Notes under the pieces: model-generated
Database searches by the model: none
Told to the model about the DNA's origin: nothing
The model's input: only the letters and a program-made list of their open reading frames with translations
Assembly: GCF_003318255.1 (NCBI RefSeq)
Contig: NZ_QOCF01000035.1
Location: 1-64,000 of the forward strand
Reading direction: 5' to 3'
From: Ruegeria sp. A3M17
Lineage (GTDB): Bacteria > Pseudomonadota > Alphaproteobacteria > Rhodobacterales > Rhodobacteraceae
Length of the DNA: 64,000 nucleotides
Made by a program: the position numbers and the translations under genes
Shown: in pieces, positions 53,978 to 62,800 of the stretch
Numbering within the stretch: the stretch's first letter is position 1
Layout of the letters: each line of letters starts with the position of its first letter

Positions 53978-56761
53978 TTACTCCGCCGCGATGGCGTCTT
54001 CAATCTTTTCAACGCGAATGGCCGAGAACTTGAACTCGGGGATCTTGCCGTACGGGTCGATGGCCGAGTTGGTCAGAATGTTCGCCGCCGCCTCGACATA
54101 GGCAAACGGAATGAACACCATATCTTCGGCGATCGCCCGATCGGCTCGAACCATGATTTCGATCGAGCCACGACGCGTGGTCAGTCGGATCATCTCGCCC
54201 GGCTCGATCCCCATCAGTTTCAGCTGGCGCGGGTTCATCGAACAGTTTGCTTCCGGTTCCACAGCATCCAGAACGTTGGACCGGCGGGTCATCGACCCGG
54301 TGTGCCAATGCTCCAACTGACGACCCGTGGTGGCAATCATCGGGTATTCCTCATCCGGCGCTTCATCCGGCGGGATGACACTGGCCGGGGTGAACTTGGC
54401 CCGTCCGTCTGTCCGCGGGAAGCCATCACCGAACACGATCGCCTGTCCCGGATCGGTTTCACTGAGCGACGGATAGGTGATCGTCTCGGTCTCAAGCCGG
54501 TCCCAGGTGATGTTGTCGAGCGACGCCATGGTCAGCTTCATCTCGGCAAAGACCTCGGATACATCCGTGTAATCCCAGTTCAGTCCGATGCGTTGCGCAA
54601 GCTCAACGGTGATTTTCCAGTCCTCACGCGCCTCACCCGGAGGTGCCACAGCCGGACGCACACGCTGTACCTGACGGTTGGTGTTCGACACGGTACCGTT
54701 CTTTTCATACAGCGCCGAGGCGGGCAGGATGATGTCAGCATAGTTGGCCGTTTCGGTCAGGAAGATATCCTGCACGATCATCAGCTCCAGCTTGGCCAAT
54801 GCTTCCCGTGCGTGACCAACATCAGGGTCGGACATCGCCGGGTTTTCACCTTGAATGTACATGCCCTTGATGTTGCCCGCATACGCCTGATCGATGATCT
54901 CGGTAACGGTCAGGCCCTTCTCGTTCGAGAAGTCGTCCGAGTTCCAGACATTGTTGAACTTGGCCCGGATGTCATCGTCCATAACCGACTGGTAATCGGG
55001 CAGGAACATCGGGATCAGACCCGCGTCAGACGCGCCCTGCACATTGTTCTGACCGCGCAACGGGTGCAGACCCGCGCCGGGTTTACCAACGTTTCCGGTC
55101 ATCAGAGCCAGCGAGATCAAACAACGCGAGTTATCGGTGCCGTGGATGTGCTGACTGACGCCCATACCCCAGAAGATCAGACCTGCCTTGGCCTGCGCGA
55201 AGGTACGCGCGACACGGCGCAACTGATCCGGCTCAATGCCGCAAATCGGCGCCATTGCCTCGGGCGTGAAGGCGCGCAGATGCTCTTTCTCGGCTTCCCA
55301 GTTCTCGGTCCAGCGGTGGATGTACTGGCTGTCGTACAGTTCCTCTTCGACGATCACGTTCATGATCGCGTTGAGCATCGAGACATCAGCACCCGGACGG
55401 AACTGCAGCATCTCGTCCGCGAACTTGCGCATACCGACGCCGCGCGGGTCCATCACGATCAGCTTGCCACCGCGTTTGGTGAACTGCTTGAAGTAGGTTG
55501 CCGCCACGGGGTGGTTTTCAATCGGGTTCGCGCCGATGATGATAACCACATCCGAGTTCTCGACCTCGTTAAAGGTGGCGGTCACCGCGCCCGAGCCCAC
55601 GTTCTCGATCAGCGCCGCCACGGACGAGGCATGGCACAGACGTGTGCAGTGGTCGACATTGTTGTGCTTGAAGCCCTGACGAATGAACTTTTGGAACAGA
55701 TAGGCTTCTTCGTTGGTGCATTTGGCCGAACCAAAGCCAGCGACGTTGCGCGGATCTTCATCACGCAGCGCCTTCAGCTTGGTGGCCGCCAGATCCATTG
55801 CCTCTTCCCAAGTCGCCTCGCGGAAATGAGTGCCCAGATTGCCCGGATCGACATTCAACCCCTTCGCAGGCGCATCCTCACGCCGGATCAACGGCTTGGT
55901 CAGGCGGTGCGGGTGATGGATATAGTCAAAGCCAAAGCGGCCTTTGACACACAGACGGCCTTCGTTTGCCGGGCCGTTGATGCCTTCGACATATTTGACC
56001 TTGCCGTCTTTGACCTTCAGCGAGACTTTGCAGCCAACACCGCAGAACGGGCAAACACTTTCGGTTTCGCTATCGTAATCCTTGCTGTCCCCCTGCTGCT
56101 GATCGTCCAGCACAGTGGCTGGCATCAACGCACCTGTCGGGCAGGCCTGAACACATTCACCACAGGCGACACAGGTCGAATCCCCCATCGGGTCGTTCTG
56201 GTCAAACACCACTTGCGCGGTGTGTCCCCGACCGGCCATGCCAATCACGTCATTGACCTGCACGTCGCGACAAGCACGGACACAGAGGTTGCAGTTGATG
56301 CAAGCGTCCAGATTGACGCGCATTGCGACGTGGCTGTCATCCAACAGCGGGATTTTCTCGGCTTCTTTTGCCGGGAAGCGGCTGTCACTGACATCGTTCA
56401 GCTTGGCCATATCCCAGAAGTGGCTGGATTTATCGTGCGCCTCTTCGGGTTGGTCGGCGACCAGCAATTCCATGACCATTGCGCGCGATTTCTCGGCCCG
56501 GTCGCTATCGGTTTTTACCACCATACCCTCCGCCGCAGGGCGGATGCACGAGGCGACCAGAGTGCGCTCGCCTTCCACCTCGACCATACAGGCGCGACAG
56601 TTGCCGTCGGGTTTATAGCCCGGCTGCGGCTTGTGGCAGAGGTGCGGAATGGTAAATCCCTGCCCCTTGGCGGCTTCCCAGATGGTCCAGCCCTCGGGCA
56701 CGGTGACATCATCGCCGTTCAGGTTGAAGGTGACGGTCTTGGTTGGGCTTGCATCAAGCAT
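53978..56761 (-). CDS. fdhA: NAD-dependent formate dehydrogenase, alpha subunit
   Basis: Molybdenum bis-MGD subunit (927 aa) that oxidises formate to CO2. In order: a 2Fe-2S ferredoxin domain (C-R-A-C-M-V-E-V-E-G), two 4Fe-4S ferredoxin motifs (C-I-N-C-N-L-C and C-V-A-C-G-E-C), a catalytic-subunit cluster (C-P-F-C-G-V-G-C-K), then the molybdopterin domains. The metal ligand is Cys, not Sec, in R-L-C-H-A-S-S near residue 376. It fits FdsA-type soluble enzymes. It follows fdsGB by 13 bases; GAGGGAG lies before the ATG. Confidence 0.95.
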   Translation of the reverse strand: MLDASPTKTVTFNLNGDDVTVPEGWTIWEAAKGQGFTIPHLCHKPQPGYKPDGNCRACMVEVEGERTLVASCIRPAAEGMVVKTDSDRAEKSRAMVMELLVADQPEEAHDKSSHFWDMAKLNDVSDSRFPAKEAEKIPLLDDSHVAMRVNLDACINCNLCVRACRDVQVNDVIGMAGRGHTAQVVFDQNDPMGDSTCVACGECVQACPTGALMPATVLDDQQQGDSKDYDSETESVCPFCGVGCKVSLKVKDGKVKYVEGINGPANEGRLCVKGRFGFDYIHHPHRLTKPLIRREDAPAKGLNVDPGNLGTHFREATWEEAMDLAATKLKALRDEDPRNVAGFGSAKCTNEEAYLFQKFIRQGFKHNNVDHCTRLCHASSVAALIENVGSGAVTATFNEVENSDVVIIIGANPIENHPVAATYFKQFTKRGGKLIVMDPRGVGMRKFADEMLQFRPGADVSMLNAIMNVIVEEELYDSQYIHRWTENWEAEKEHLRAFTPEAMAPICGIEPDQLRRVARTFAQAKAGLIFWGMGVSQHIHGTDNSRCLISLALMTGNVGKPGAGLHPLRGQNNVQGASDAGLIPMFLPDYQSVMDDDIRAKFNNVWNSDDFSNEKGLTVTEIIDQAYAGNIKGMYIQGENPAMSDPDVGHAREALAKLELMIVQDIFLTETANYADIILPASALYEKNGTVSNTNRQVQRVRPAVAPPGEAREDWKITVELAQRIGLNWDYTDVSEVFAEMKLTMASLDNITWDRLETETITYPSLSETDPGQAIVFGDGFPRTDGRAKFTPASVIPPDEAPDEEYPMIATTGRQLEHWHTGSMTRRSNVLDAVEPEANCSMNPRQLKLMGIEPGEMIRLTTRRGSIEIMVRADRAIAEDMVFIPFAYVEAAANILTNSAIDPYGKIPEFKFSAIRVEKIEDAIAAE

Positions 56762-56774
56762 GGCTCTGTCTCCC

Positions 56775-58478
56775 TCAGATTTCGTCAGCGAAGTGTTTCA
56801 TGACCAGGCGGATAGGGTTCGGGGCCGCCTGCCCCAGACCGCAGATCGAAGCATCGCCCATGACCTGGCACAGATCTTCCAGCAAATCCTGATCCCACTT
56901 GTCAGCCTGCATCAGTTTCACCGCCTTTTCGCAGCCTGCTCGGCATGGGGTGCACTGACCACAGCTTTCATCTTCGAAGAACCGCAGCATGTTCAGCGCG
57001 GCATCGCGTGCGGTGTCCTGATCGGACAGAACCACCACAGCGGCGGATCCGATGAAGGTGCCATGTGGCTGCAGCGTGTCAAAGTCCAATGGTATATCGT
57101 CCATTGACGCGGGCAGCAGACCCGAAGACGGCCCACCCGGCTGATACGCTTTGAAGGTCTGACCTTCGATCATGCCGCCAGCGGCCTCAATCACGTCCAT
57201 AATGGTCGAACCCGCAGGCAGCAGGTAAACACCCGGCTTGGCCACCCGCCCCGAGATTGAATAGCTGCGCAGGCCCTTGCGACCATTTTTTTCGACAGAG
57301 TTCAGAATCTGTGGCCCTTCGCGACAGATCTTCGAGACCCAATACAGCGTCTCGACATTGTGCACCAAGGTCGGACGGTTAAAGACCCCGACCTGCGCCA
57401 CAAACGGAGGACGGTGACGCGGCAAGCCCTTCTTACCCTCGATCGACTCGATCATCGCAGATTCTTCACCGCAGATGTAAGCACCAGCACCCCGGCGCAG
57501 GTCGATGTAACCCTTTTCGACGATCCTCGCCTCTTCCAACGCGGCAATCTCGCGGGCGAGGATTTCCAGCACCGCAGGATATTCATCACGCATGTAGATG
57601 AAGCAGGTCTCTGCCTCGACCGCCCAAGCGGCGATCAGCATACCCTCAAGGAAAACATGAGGCGCACGCTCCAGATAATAGCGGTCTTTGAAGGTTCCGG
57701 GCTCGCCCTCGTCACCGTTCACGGCCAGATAGCGGGTGCCTTCGTTCATACGAACAAAGCCCCATTTCTTGCCGGACGGGAAGCCAGCACCACCCAGACC
57801 GCGCAGGCCTGAGGACAGAACGTCTTCTTGTACTTTCTCCCAGTCGCCGCTCTCGCGCAGCTCTTTCAGCTTGGCGTAGCCACCGTTTGCCTCATAAGCA
57901 GCAAAGGTTTCGTATTCGGGCAGATGGGCGTGGGTGTCGTCGGCGGCAATTGCGGCCTGCACCTTTTCAGGGGTCGCATGGTCGATGTGGTTGTGACCAA
58001 TCTCAAGCACCGGGGCCGTATCGCAACGCCCCATGCAGGGCGCGCGCACCACACGCACTTCGGATGCATCCAAGCCACCTTCCAGCGCCTTCTGCAACTG
58101 CTGGGCACCGGCCATTTCGCAGGACAGAGAGTCACAGACGCGGATCGTCAACGCGGGCGGAGGAACCTCGCCTTCTTTCACCACGTCGAAATGGGCATAA
58201 AACGTCGCGGTCTCGTAGATCTCTGCCTGACCGATCCGCATCTCAACCGCCAGTGCCGCGATATGGTCGGCGCTGATATGGCCGCATTCGTCCTGGATCA
58301 AATGCAGGAATTCGATCAGCAGATCGCGACGGCGCGGGCGGTCGCCCAGCAGGCGCACGATCTCGGCCTGCGCCCCATCTGTGAACTGACGGCCTTTGGG
58401 CGTATGCCGCCCTTTGCCTTTACCTGACTTCCAGACGCCCTTGGGTGCGCCTGATGGCTTGGTATCTAATGGTGCCAT
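56775..58478 (-). CDS. Fused FdsG-FdsB diaphorase subunit of formate dehydrogenase
   Basis: A 567-aa protein joining a NuoE-like and a NuoF-like half. The N-terminal half (about 35-185) has the 2Fe-2S cysteines (I-R-V-C-D-S-L-S-C and A-P-C-M-G-R-C-D). The C-terminal half has the FMN site G-A-G-A-Y-I-C-G-E-E-S-A-M, NAD-binding G-G-A-G-F-P-S-G and the 4Fe-4S C-G-Q-C-T-P-C-R-A-G-C. In Rhodobacter capsulatus and Cupriavidus these are separate subunits FdsG and FdsB; here they are one chain. It passes electrons from FdhA to NAD+. The context excludes a complex I role. Confidence 0.93.
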   Translation of the reverse strand: MAPLDTKPSGAPKGVWKSGKGKGRHTPKGRQFTDGAQAEIVRLLGDRPRRRDLLIEFLHLIQDECGHISADHIAALAVEMRIGQAEIYETATFYAHFDVVKEGEVPPPALTIRVCDSLSCEMAGAQQLQKALEGGLDASEVRVVRAPCMGRCDTAPVLEIGHNHIDHATPEKVQAAIAADDTHAHLPEYETFAAYEANGGYAKLKELRESGDWEKVQEDVLSSGLRGLGGAGFPSGKKWGFVRMNEGTRYLAVNGDEGEPGTFKDRYYLERAPHVFLEGMLIAAWAVEAETCFIYMRDEYPAVLEILAREIAALEEARIVEKGYIDLRRGAGAYICGEESAMIESIEGKKGLPRHRPPFVAQVGVFNRPTLVHNVETLYWVSKICREGPQILNSVEKNGRKGLRSYSISGRVAKPGVYLLPAGSTIMDVIEAAGGMIEGQTFKAYQPGGPSSGLLPASMDDIPLDFDTLQPHGTFIGSAAVVVLSDQDTARDAALNMLRFFEDESCGQCTPCRAGCEKAVKLMQADKWDQDLLEDLCQVMGDASICGLGQAAPNPIRLVMKHFADEI

Positions 58479-58533
58479 GATGCCCTCCGATTAAGGCTCC
58501 GTGTCTCATCAGAATAGCATATCGTCAAATCGC

Positions 58534-58553
58534 TTATCGCTATCGCACGATAA
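58534..58553. promoter_or_regulatory. Dyad upstream of fdsGB
   Basis: TTATCG-N8-CGATAA forms a perfect 6-bp dyad in the 85-bp gap between the lysR stop and the fdsGB start. The surrounding 30 bases hold four ATCG copies. It may be the site for the LysR regulator just upstream. Confidence 0.45.
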
Positions 58554-58563
58554 CGACACCTTA

Positions 58564-59445
58564 TCACCGTAAAGACGTCACCACAGCGCGCAAGGCTCCA
58601 ACCGTCGGCAATTCAGGGTCTCGACTTAAGGTGGCCAGGCAAATCGGTTTACTTACAACAGGATCGACCAGAGGCAGCACTTTCGTACCCTTAAGATCAC
58701 CCAGCGCCCGAACCAGAACGCGGGGCACAACGGTGGCTGCCAGCCCTTCACGCGCCATGACCATTGAGGCGGTAAAGCCACTGGTTTCGGCAACCACTTG
58801 GGGGTGGAGCCCCTGCTCAGCAAAGATGCGGTCCAGAATGCGACGGTTCTGCATCTGCGGCTCAAGCAGGCTGAGTGGAAACTCGGCGACCTGTGTCCAC
58901 GGGATCGGCCCGGTTTCTTCGGTCATATGTGACGGGATCAACAGCACGTAAGTCTCTTCGTACAACGGCTGCACCTGCCGCAGGTCGGTGCCAATGCTGT
59001 CGCCATAGGTGATTCCCGCATCCAGACTACCTTCGTCCAACCGGTGCTGAATGGACGAGGCCGACATGGTTTCGATCCGTGTGACAACGCGCGGATGCGC
59101 CTGATGCAGCCGCTTGATCAGCCGTCCGGTAAAGGCAATCGCGGTTGGGATTACGCCCAGTTTGAGTGTCCCAGTAATCTCACCCTTCGAAGCCAGAACC
59201 TGCTGTTCCAACGCCTTTGTCTCATCCAGAATGCGTCGCGCGCGTTGGACGATCATCTCGCCTTCTTCAGTCAGACCCTGAAACCTGTTGGCGCGGCGCA
59301 CGATTGAGACACCCAGCCGGTCCTCGAGATTCCGAATGCGCATGGAAAACGCCGGCTGAGAAATCCCGCATTCCTCGGCCGCCTTGGCAAAATGACGATG
59401 CCGCGCCAGAGCGTTGAGCAGTTGGAGGTCACGGATTTCGATCAT
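58564..59445 (-). CDS. LysR-family regulator next to formate dehydrogenase
   Basis: A 293-aa LysR-type regulator with an N-terminal winged helix (M-I-E-I-R-D-L-Q-L-L-N-A-L-A-R-H-R-H-F) and a co-inducer domain with G-L-A-A-T-V-V-P-R-V-L-V near the C-terminus. It is upstream of, and codirectional with, fdsGB-fdhA. In Cupriavidus an FdsR LysR regulator controls the fds operon, so a similar role is likely but not shown. It could be cotranscribed or have its own promoter. Confidence 0.92.
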   Translation of the reverse strand: MIEIRDLQLLNALARHRHFAKAAEECGISQPAFSMRIRNLEDRLGVSIVRRANRFQGLTEEGEMIVQRARRILDETKALEQQVLASKGEITGTLKLGVIPTAIAFTGRLIKRLHQAHPRVVTRIETMSASSIQHRLDEGSLDAGITYGDSIGTDLRQVQPLYEETYVLLIPSHMTEETGPIPWTQVAEFPLSLLEPQMQNRRILDRIFAEQGLHPQVVAETSGFTASMVMAREGLAATVVPRVLVRALGDLKGTKVLPLVDPVVSKPICLATLSRDPELPTVGALRAVVTSLR

Positions 59446-59572
59446 TTGGAGTTTTCTCGGATGGTATGTTGCAAATTACACTATCGAGGTTTGGGCCAAA
59501 GAGAAAAGCGTGAGTATGTGGAGGGCGCACGGTCAGCGTACACTTATTCAACCGGAGTTCTGAGCCTGCTGT

Positions 59573-59980
59573 TCAAGGAAAAGGCGACCCGCCTTGCAAG
59601 CATTTCAACCGGCTTGAGACTTGATCCTCTTTCGAAAGCGCCATCCTTTTGCGCCCAAATATCAGACCCACACAGATGAAGTACCATCGAAAGAACCATG
59701 GGGCGACGATCGCCAATCCACCAACCCCCAGAACCGTTGAGGCTATTGCGCCAATCACGCCAGCGTTCTCAAGTAGCCAGACGCAGAAAATACCAACAGG
59801 GATCATGGGTAAAAAGAACCAAACCCATAACGTTCCAAATGTAAAAAAGCCCATAACAGGCACTTTCTTCGCAACTTTCAGTGCCCAAGCTTCATTGCGT
59901 GTGAAACGCAACTTCAGAGAGTGGGCCATCCTTCCAACAAGAGTGGAACAGTGAAGCGCAGTCTCATCAATCTCTGTCAT
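59573..59980 (-). CDS. Small membrane protein, possibly foreign
   Basis: A 135-aa protein with about three hydrophobic segments (near residues 44-68, 74-93, 95-112) and basic ends. The stretch looks AT-richer than its neighbours, which would fit a recent arrival or relaxed selection. It starts 15 bases past the ychF stop and has no convincing ribosome site at the ATG at 59980; an alternative start is ATG 59929. I do not recognise a family. The opposite strand has a shorter open frame that looks less protein-like. Confidence 0.4.
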   Translation of the reverse strand: MTEIDETALHCSTLVGRMAHSLKLRFTRNEAWALKVAKKVPVMGFFTFGTLWVWFFLPMIPVGIFCVWLLENAGVIGAIASTVLGVGGLAIVAPWFFRWYFICVGLIFGRKRMALSKEDQVSSRLKCLQGGSPFP

Positions 59981-59995
59981 GAAGTCGAGGTGTCC

Positions 59996-61093
59996 TCAGG
60001 TATTGAACAAAAAGTGCATCACATCGCCGTCTTTGACGATGTAGCCCTTACCTTCGGCCCGCATCTTGCCTGCTTCCTTTGCGCCTTGTTCACCGTTGGC
60101 AGCGATGTAGTCGTCATAGGCGATCGTCTCAGCGCGAATGAAACCTTTTTCGAAATCTCCATGGATCACACCAGCGGCCTGCGGCGCGGCGGTGCCCGTG
60201 CGGATCGTCCAGGCGCGGGCCTCTTTCGGGCCAACGGTGAAATAGGTTTCCAATTTCAGCAGGTCGTAACCCGCGCGGATTAGACGGTCGAGGCCGGGCT
60301 CTTCCAGACCCATTTCCTCCAGGAACATCTGCGCCTCGTCTTCTTCCAGCAGGCTGATCTCTTCTTCGATCTTGGCGCTGATGATGACGTGGGAATTGCC
60401 CTGAGCCGCGGCCATTTCAGCCACGCGCGCGGAATTTTCGTTGCCCTCGGCGGCTTCTTCCTCGGACACGTTGCAGACATAGAGAACCGGTTTTGTGGTC
60501 AGCAGCTGCAGCATCGTCCATGCCTTGGCGTCTTCGTCAGAGACTTCGACCAGACGCGCGGGTTTGCCGTCTTCCAGCATCGCCTGCGCTTCGGCCAGCA
60601 AGCGTTCCTGCTGCTGCGCCTCTTTGTCGTTGCCTTTCAGCTTGCGCACCAGATTGGCACGGCGCTTTTCGATGCTTTCCAGATCGGCCAACATCAACTC
60701 GGTCTCGATGGTATCGGCATCGGCCACAGGATCGACGCGGCCGTCCACGTGGGTCACATCGCCATCTTCGAAACAGCGCAGCACGTGCGCAATGGCGTCG
60801 GTTTCACGGATGTTCGCCAGAAACTGGTTGCCCAGCCCCTCCCCTTTCGAGGCACCCTTCACCAGACCGGCAATATCCACAAAGGTCATGCGCGTCGGAA
60901 TGATTTGCTTGGAGCTTGCGATGGTGGCCAGCTTGTCCAGCCGGTCGTCGGGGACGGCCACATCGCCCACATTGGGTTCGATCGTGCAGAACGGGAAATT
61001 CGCCGCCTGCGCAGCTGCGGTTTTGGTCAGCGCATTGAAGAGGGTCGACTTACCCACATTCGGCAGACCCACGATTCCCATTTTAAAGCCCAT
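59996..61093 (-). CDS. ychF: YchF/OLA1 family ATPase
   Basis: OBG-type P-loop protein (365 aa) that binds ATP and the ribosome. Walker [10 protein letters not shown] lies near residue 8, the switch D-I-A-G-L-V near 73, and the N-x-x-E motif N-V-S-E, which favours ATP over GTP, near 209. The C-terminal TGS domain is also present. ATG 61093 has GGAGG five bases upstream and is preferred over ATG 61108. Confidence 0.97.
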   Translation of the reverse strand: MGFKMGIVGLPNVGKSTLFNALTKTAAAQAANFPFCTIEPNVGDVAVPDDRLDKLATIASSKQIIPTRMTFVDIAGLVKGASKGEGLGNQFLANIRETDAIAHVLRCFEDGDVTHVDGRVDPVADADTIETELMLADLESIEKRRANLVRKLKGNDKEAQQQERLLAEAQAMLEDGKPARLVEVSDEDAKAWTMLQLLTTKPVLYVCNVSEEEAAEGNENSARVAEMAAAQGNSHVIISAKIEEEISLLEEDEAQMFLEEMGLEEPGLDRLIRAGYDLLKLETYFTVGPKEARAWTIRTGTAAPQAAGVIHGDFEKGFIRAETIAYDDYIAANGEQGAKEAGKMRAEGKGYIVKDGDVMHFLFNT

Positions 61094-61291
61094 GACGGCC
61101 TCCTGCATAGCATTCGAGCGCAGCTTCTATGCAGGTCGGGCACAATGCGCAAGCCAGCGGGCGCATTAGGTACGCAAGGGCGTTTTGACAACACAATTGA
61201 TTGTCACGGCTTTGTGCGCTTGCTCACATTGAAATGAGAGCACTAGAATCACCAATTAGCAATTTAGAAAAATTGAATAGTGAATGCTGAC

Positions 61292-61777
61292 ATGAGATCT
61301 TTCGTTCTTGCCCTTGGGGTTCTTTTCGCCGCGACCTCCGCACACGCGCAATCAGTTGTCTTCGGTGCCGGATATGCAGATTTTTCCGAAAGTGACGCAA
61401 AAGACCAGGCCGCCTTTTCGGTCGAATACCATCACCGCCCTTTCTACGAGGCGACACGCCTGTCCGCGACATGGGGCGGTGCGCTGACGGTGGACGAAGC
61501 CGGTGACGTCCATGTGGGTGCTGGCCTGATCGGTACATATACCTTCGCTGAACGCTGGTTCGTAGAGGGCAGCGTCATGCCCGGCTATTTCTCTGAATCA
61601 GAGGAACTGAACGACCTGGGCGGCAGTTTCCAGATCCGCAGCCTGTTGGGCGTCGGTTATACACTGAACAGCGGCAACAAAGTCTCGGTGGCGATTACGC
61701 ATAAATCCAATGCAAGCACGCAACAGGAAAACCCGGGCGTCAATTCCGTGCTGCTAAGATACCACCTTGCGTTCTAG
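61292..61777 (+). CDS. PagL-like lipid A 3-O-deacylase
   Basis: Outer-membrane beta-barrel hydrolase (161 aa) of the acyloxyacyl hydrolase/PagL family. A signal peptide ends A-H-A before Q-S, and the catalytic H-x-S-N motif is in T-H-K-S-N-A-S near residue 139, with a glutamate in Q-E-N-P-G shortly after. PagL removes the 3-linked acyl chain of lipid A. The strands and C-terminal Phe (Y-H-L-A-F) fit an outer-membrane protein. The ATG at 61292 starts the signal peptide; a GTG at 61280 is an alternative. It is divergent from ychF. Confidence 0.82.
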   Translation: MRSFVLALGVLFAATSAHAQSVVFGAGYADFSESDAKDQAAFSVEYHHRPFYEATRLSATWGGALTVDEAGDVHVGAGLIGTYTFAERWFVEGSVMPGYFSESEELNDLGGSFQIRSLLGVGYTLNSGNKVSVAITHKSNASTQQENPGVNSVLLRYHLAF

Positions 61778-61856
61778 GGGCCGCGCTGCGAACCGGGATT
61801 GATTTCTTTTCAAAGTTTCTGCACATCAGGTCTGAACCTGATTGCAAGGACAGCTT

Positions 61857-62648
61857 ATGACCCGTATCGACGCCAAGTTCGCCGCTCTGAAAGAACAGGG
61901 AAAGAAGGCGTTCGTCGCCTATATCATGGCCGGTGACCCGGATTTCGAAACCTCGCTTGAAATCGTAAAGGGCTTGCCTGGCGCAGGTGTCGATGTCATC
62001 GAACTGGGCCTGCCCTTTACCGATCCGATGGCAGACGGCCCGACGATCCAAGCCGCCGGTCAACGCGCACTGGACAGCGGCATGACTTTGCAGCGGACTT
62101 TGGATCTGGCCCGAGCGTTTCGCGAAACCGACGACACCACTCCGATTGTGCTGATGGGGTATTACAACCCGATCTACAGCCGCGGTGTCGACAAATTTCT
62201 TGCAGATGCCAAAGAGGTCGGAATTGACGGTCTGATCGTCGTCGATCTGCCGCCGGAAGAAGACGAAGAACTATGCCTGCCCGCACAAGCTGCAGGTCTG
62301 AACTTTATCCGTTTGGCCACGCCAACCACCGATGACAAGCGCTTGCCCCGCGTTCTGCAGAACACATCCGGCTTTGTGTATTACGTATCGATCACCGGCA
62401 TTACGGGTGCGGCCGAAGCCCAAGCCACAAATGTTGGCCCCGAGGTCGCCCGCATCAAATCCGCAACCGATTTACCCGTGATCGTCGGGTTCGGGATCAA
62501 TACACCTGAAAAATCACAGGCAATCGCAACGGTTGCTGATGGTGCTGTGGTTGGCTCTGCTATCGTCAGCCAGATCGCTGCGGGCAAGCCCATCGGCGAA
62601 GTCTTGGATTTCGTGAAATCTCTGGCTGACGGCGCGCACTTGGCCTGA
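61857..62648 (+). CDS. trpA: Tryptophan synthase alpha chain
   Basis: TIM-barrel enzyme (263 aa) that cleaves indole-3-glycerol phosphate and channels indole to TrpB. The catalytic Glu and Asp are in [15 protein letters not shown] (about residues 48-62). The phosphate loop is visible as G-F-G-I-N-T-P near 211. ATG 61857 has AAGGA upstream and fits the family length. The gene stands alone, without trpB in the window, and is closed by a terminator. Confidence 0.97.
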   Translation: MTRIDAKFAALKEQGKKAFVAYIMAGDPDFETSLEIVKGLPGAGVDVIELGLPFTDPMADGPTIQAAGQRALDSGMTLQRTLDLARAFRETDDTTPIVLMGYYNPIYSRGVDKFLADAKEVGIDGLIVVDLPPEEDEELCLPAQAAGLNFIRLATPTTDDKRLPRVLQNTSGFVYYVSITGITGAAEAQATNVGPEVARIKSATDLPVIVGFGINTPEKSQAIATVADGAVVGSAIVSQIAAGKPIGEVLDFVKSLADGAHLA

Positions 62649-62669
62649 GTGAGGCCTGATCAATTTTCG

Positions 62670-62700
62670 ACGCGGTCGGCCCTGTCCGGCCGCGTTTTTT
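62670..62700 (+). terminator. Rho-independent terminator of trpA
   Basis: ACGCGGTCGG and CCGGCCGCGT pair over 10 bp (one T-G) with a 6-base loop, directly followed by TTTTTT. It lies 21 bases past the trpA stop. Confidence 0.9.
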
Positions 62701-62800
62701 GTTGCCCGGGGATACTGGCGTTGCCTCGCAACGTCCCAGCGTTGCGAGGGCCTCAAATGGTTGGTAACAAACATCACCAATACTGCGAAGGCCGAACCTC

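Noticed and set aside
53960-56803. A 947-codon open frame on the plus strand, antisense to fdhA
   Set aside because: The fdhA frame has clear iron-sulfur and molybdopterin motifs. The opposite frame has a His/Arg/Gln-rich, motif-free translation, as expected of a GC-rich shadow.
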